Source of the DNA: Closterium sp. NIES-65
Lineage: Eukaryota > Streptophyta > Zygnematophyceae > Desmidiales > Closteriaceae
Direction: 5' to 3'
NCBI GenBank assembly: GCA_948144175.1
Contig: CANXME010002068.1
Span: forward strand, 744,001 to 808,000
Length of the DNA stretch: 64,000 bases
This document shows positions 60,851-64,000 of this stretch, piece after piece. Position 1 is the stretch's first letter. Every line of letters begins with the position of its first letter. A program made the translations under genes and the position numbers. The notes under the pieces were generated by a model, which searched no databases, was not told where the DNA came from, and was given only the letters and a program-made list of their open reading frames with translations.

Positions 60851-63800
60851 ATGGCTACCCCTAGTGTCCTAGCTTTTGACGCTGAGGGTCGCGCCATTGA
60901 TTTTGAGGTCTGGTTAGACGACCTGCAGCTGTTCTTACAGTGCGACAGGGCTGACGGCCTTTCTCTCTTTGACCTCACCTCTGGCGCCTCTCCTGCTCCT
61001 GCTGCTGATGCTGATCCCACTGTCCGCTCTCGGTGGGCCACCCGCGATGCTGCTGCACGTCTTGCTGTGCGTCGCCACCTCCCTACCTCTGAGCGTGCAC
61101 ACTTTAGTCAGTACAAGAGTGCTCAGACCTTGTACGACGCTGTAGTCGCGCGCTACTCCTCCCCTGCCACTGCTGCACTGAGCCGTCTCATGCTTCCCTA
61201 CCTCTTTCCTGACCTCTCTGCCTTTCCCACTGTCGCTGACCTCATTACGCACCTCCGCACTAGTGACACTCGCTACCGCGCCGCCCTTCCTGCTGAGTTC
61301 TGCGCTAAGAACCCACCCCCCATGTACATCGCTCTCTACTACGTAGTCGCGCGCCTCCCTGACTCCCTTCGCGTCGTCAGGGACCACTTTCTCGCAGTCT
61401 GTCCCACCACCCTCACCGTCGACCTCCTCGAGAAGGCCCTCCTCGCAGCGGAGAAGAGCATAGTCGCTGTAGGTGCTTCTCGTGGTGACCCTCGCACCCC
61501 CATCTTTGAGGGGTGCTCTCCTTCCCCCTTGCTGCCCTCTGTTGCCTCTGCTGCTGCTGCCGACCTGCTTGGTCTTGAGTCGGTCGGCGCGGCGTCTGCC
61601 CCTAGTGGGAGACGTCGCTCCAGCAAGGGCAAGGGGGGCAAGGGCGCGGGTGGAGCTGGAGGGGGCGGTGGCGGTGGCGGCGGTGGCGGCGGAGGGAGTG
61701 GGGGTGGCGGCGGGACTAGTGGCGGGGGTGGTGGTGGTGGTGGCAGCAGCGGCGGAGACGGTGGTGGTGGTGCCAGCGGCGGTGGTGGAGGCAGCGGCGG
61801 AGGTGGAGGCGGCGGAGGTGGAGACGGTGGAGGCGGCAGCGGAGGGGGCGGTGGTGGTGGAGGGGGTGGAGCTGGTCGGGGTGGTACCCAGCAGCGTAGC
61901 GGCGGTGGTGGTGGCCAGCGCTCGCAGCGGCAGCAGCAGCAGCGCTCGCGGGACATCCCTCCGCCTCAGCAGCTTCGTGAGTGGTACGCTGGGCGTCAGA
62001 GGGGTGGGGGTACTGGTCCCTGCACCTACGTTCTTCGTTCTGGCGACCGTGCGGGTGAGTAGTGTGGGGGTGCCCACGCCGCCCAGCGCTGCTTTGGCCG
62101 CCTGACGGACGCTTGGCGTCAGCAGTTCCCTGGGGCTACTGAGATCCCTCGCTGGGATGAGCTTCTTAGGGCTGGTGTAGCGATCTTTGATCTTGATTTT
62201 GATGCTATCCTTGCTGCTATGTATGCTGTGACTTATAGTGAGGAGAATGAGGGTTACCGGTGTTTCCAGCCCGACCCGGGCATTGGTACTGCTGCGCTAG
62301 GTGCTTGTGAGGCTGCTGCTCTAGGTGCCAGTGCGTCTGCGCTCTCAGGTACTGGTGAGACTGCGCTCTCAGGTACTGCGTCGTCCTCGTCCTCCCTCAC
62401 TTTCACACTTGACTCTAGGGCTTCTCGCTCCTTCTTTCGAGACCGCACTACCCTTACGCCGCTCGGCCGGCCGGTTGCAGTCTCCCTTGCTGACCCCTCT
62501 GGGGGTCCTGTCCTGGCTCACTTCTCCACTGTCCTCCCGTGTCCGGCTGCCCCTTCGGGCACCCTGTCTGGTCTGTACCTTCCCTCGTTCTCTACGAACT
62601 TGGTGAGTGGCGCGGACCTGCAGGATGTGGGGGTTCACCAGTTCACTCCTGCGAGTCAGCGGGTGACCCACTGCACGGAGGCACGCACAGGCCGACACCT
62701 GGCCACGTTCTCGCGTCGGCCGGGGTCGAGTCTCTACACCCTGACCGTTGAGTCTCCTCCTGTCCCTGCGTCTGGTCACGTGGCTGCGTTAGGTCAGGTG
62801 CTTGCTGCTGCGTCCCGGTCAGGTCCTGAGTCTGCCCCCTGTTCTTGTCGCCTCTTGTCTCACGAGACTCTCCTGTGGCACCACCGTCTTGGCCACCCCT
62901 CCTTGCCCCGTCTTCGGAGCATGGCTTCCCGTGTCCTTGTCTCTGGTCTTCCCCAGTCTCTCCCTCCTCTCCCCTCCGGGCCAGGACCTTCCTGTGTCCC
63001 CTGTGTCAAGGGTCGCCTCCGGGCTACTCCTCACTCCTCCCACTTCCCCCCGACAGAGGCTCCCCTGCAGACGCTTCACATGGATGTGTGGGGCCCAGCC
63101 CCCGTCCGTGGGCAGGGTCACGAGCGCTACTTCCTGTTGGTGGTTGACGACTACTCGCGTTACACCACAGTCCTCCCCTTGCGCAGCAAGGGTGCGGTCA
63201 CTGAGGTGCTGATCGACTGGATCCGCGAGGCTCGTCTCCAGCTCAGGAAGAGCTTCGGCTCGGACTTTCCTGTTCTGCGTCTGCACTCGGACAGAGGCGG
63301 AGAGTTCTCTTCTCGCCTTCTGCGGGACTACTGTCGTGCACGGGGGATTCGCCAGACCTTCACGCTTCCGGACTCACCACAGCAAAATGGGATTGCTGAG
63401 CGCCGCATTGGCATGGTCATGGATGTCGCTCGTACGTCCATGATGCATGCGGCTGCCCCCCATTTTCTGTGGCCGTTTGCGGTGAGGTACGCAGCGCATC
63501 AGCTCAACCTTCACCCCCGGGTCTCTCGGCCTGCGATGTCCCCAGCCTTGCTGTGGACGGGGAAGGTTGGCGATGCGTCTGTGTTCCGTGTCTGGGGATC
63601 TCGGGCGTTTGTCCGCGACTTGTCTGCGGACAAGCTGTCCCCTCGTGCTGCTCCCTGTGTCTTCCTTGGCTTCCCCACTGACGCCCCAGGGTGGCAGTTT
63701 TACCACCCCTCCTCTCGTCGTGTTCTGTCCTCCCAGGACGTCACGTTCGACGAGTCAGTCCCCTTCTACCGTCTCTTCCCCTACCGCACTCCTTCCCTCC

Positions 63801-64000
63801 CCCCTCCCCCGGACTTCCTTGTGCCGGTTCCCCCCCCGGTAGACCCCCTCCCCCCTCAGGTTCCTGCCCCCTCAGGTGTGTCCCAGGTAGACGCCGTTGA
63901 CCCGGTCGAGGTTACTGGTGACTCTGGTGCTGCTGCGGGTGCTGAGCCTGGAGGTGCTGACTCTGGGGGTGTTGTGCGCGGGGGTGCTGAGTCTGGGGGT
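60851..64000 (+). pseudogene. gag-pol: Copia N Gag-Pol, partial, with a TAG in the Gag finger
   Basis: It begins MATPSVLAFDAEGRAIDFEV. The Gag body, a long Gly-rich tract (61640-61890) and the finger (62021-62092) follow. TAG (62060-62062) sits just before the second Cys, the same codon as in Copia J. After it the same frame reads on through the protease (LTFTLDSRASRSFF near 62400, D-S-R instead of D-S-G), pre-integrase and integrase (LHMDVWGPA, LHSDRGGEF, PQQNGIAERRIG). It ends in the Ala-Gly-Gly linker at the window edge, with no other stop that I noticed. The rest of pol is off the edge. Confidence 0.85.

Larger units (their letters stand above)
59581..64000 (+). mobile_element. Copia element N, 5' part (runs off right edge)
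   Basis: A plus-strand short-LTR Copia element is inserted in the RNase H of M. LTR, primer site, GC-rich leader, gag and pol up to the integrase-RT linker are present. Its target duplication cannot be checked because the 3' end is outside the window. Confidence 0.9.

Noticed and set aside
2349..62062. Alternative genetic code with TAG or TAA as glutamine (as in some green algae)
   Set aside because: The PADRE-like host gene and chromovirus B appear to end at TAG, and TGA interruptions are as common in the transposons. Decay of dead copies explains the pattern.

Overview
The window is a eukaryotic nuclear segment dominated by nested transposable elements, with one short host island. Plant-type Copia and chromovirus retrotransposons with initiator tRNA-Met-like primer sites, a PIF/Harbinger DNA transposon, GT-AG introns, and a host gene with a PADRE (DUF4228)-like segment suggest the streptophyte green lineage. 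The strong GC bias and algal-looking proteins make a charophyte alga (for example a Closterium-like zygnematophyte) my best guess. That is inference, not proof.

Left stack (1-16164). A decayed Gypsy chromovirus (B, plus strand) runs from a Gag zinc knuckle at about 2167 to a chromodomain at about 15640-15803 and a 3' LTR at 15838-16164. Four elements are inserted in it: Copia A (minus, runs off the left edge, LTR 1963-2087); non-autonomous C (minus, 3783-5654, TSD GGTTC); Copia E (minus, 5856-12366, TSD GGGAG, RNase H deleted); and non-autonomous D (plus, 12888-14492, TSD CTGTT). Removing C, E and D restores the B reading frame at each junction.

Host island (16165-24747). About 1.5 kb has no recognised gene but holds an inverted repeat. 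Then come a two-exon gene of unknown function with a PADRE-like N terminus (17790-21851), a 150-bp Harbinger MITE just past its stop codon, and a multi-exon DTW-domain gene of the DTWD1 tRNA aminocarboxypropyltransferase type (22480-24644).

Right stack (24748-59357). A PIF/Harbinger transposon P (24771-58813, TSD TTA) sits in a Copia-type LTR fragment M1. P carries a chimeric pair of unlike LTRs (25098-26301) and Copia G (26537-56123, TSD CGCAT). G is inserted in the transposase gene. G carries Copia I (27581-34847, TSD CATAT), Copia J (minus, 36160-50878, TSD ATAGT) and non-autonomous L (minus, 52240-53744, TSD GTCGA). J carries Copia K (36482-43788, TSD TATAT). The order is therefore M1, then P, then G, then J, then K: five levels, each supported by target-site duplications.

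Right edge (58912-64000). The 3' end of Copia M (minus) is broken by Copia N (plus), which runs off the window.

A, E, I, J, K and N form one group of Copia elements with very short LTRs (125-132 bp), a GC-rich tandem-repeat leader, a glycine-rich Gag with an unusual C-X13-C-X3-H-X4-C finger, and a minisatellite-encoded linker between integrase and reverse transcriptase. The small elements C, D and L share their LTR and primer signals and have no protein domains, so they were probably mobilised by this group. No CRISPR arrays, rRNAs, tRNAs or bacterial operons were seen.
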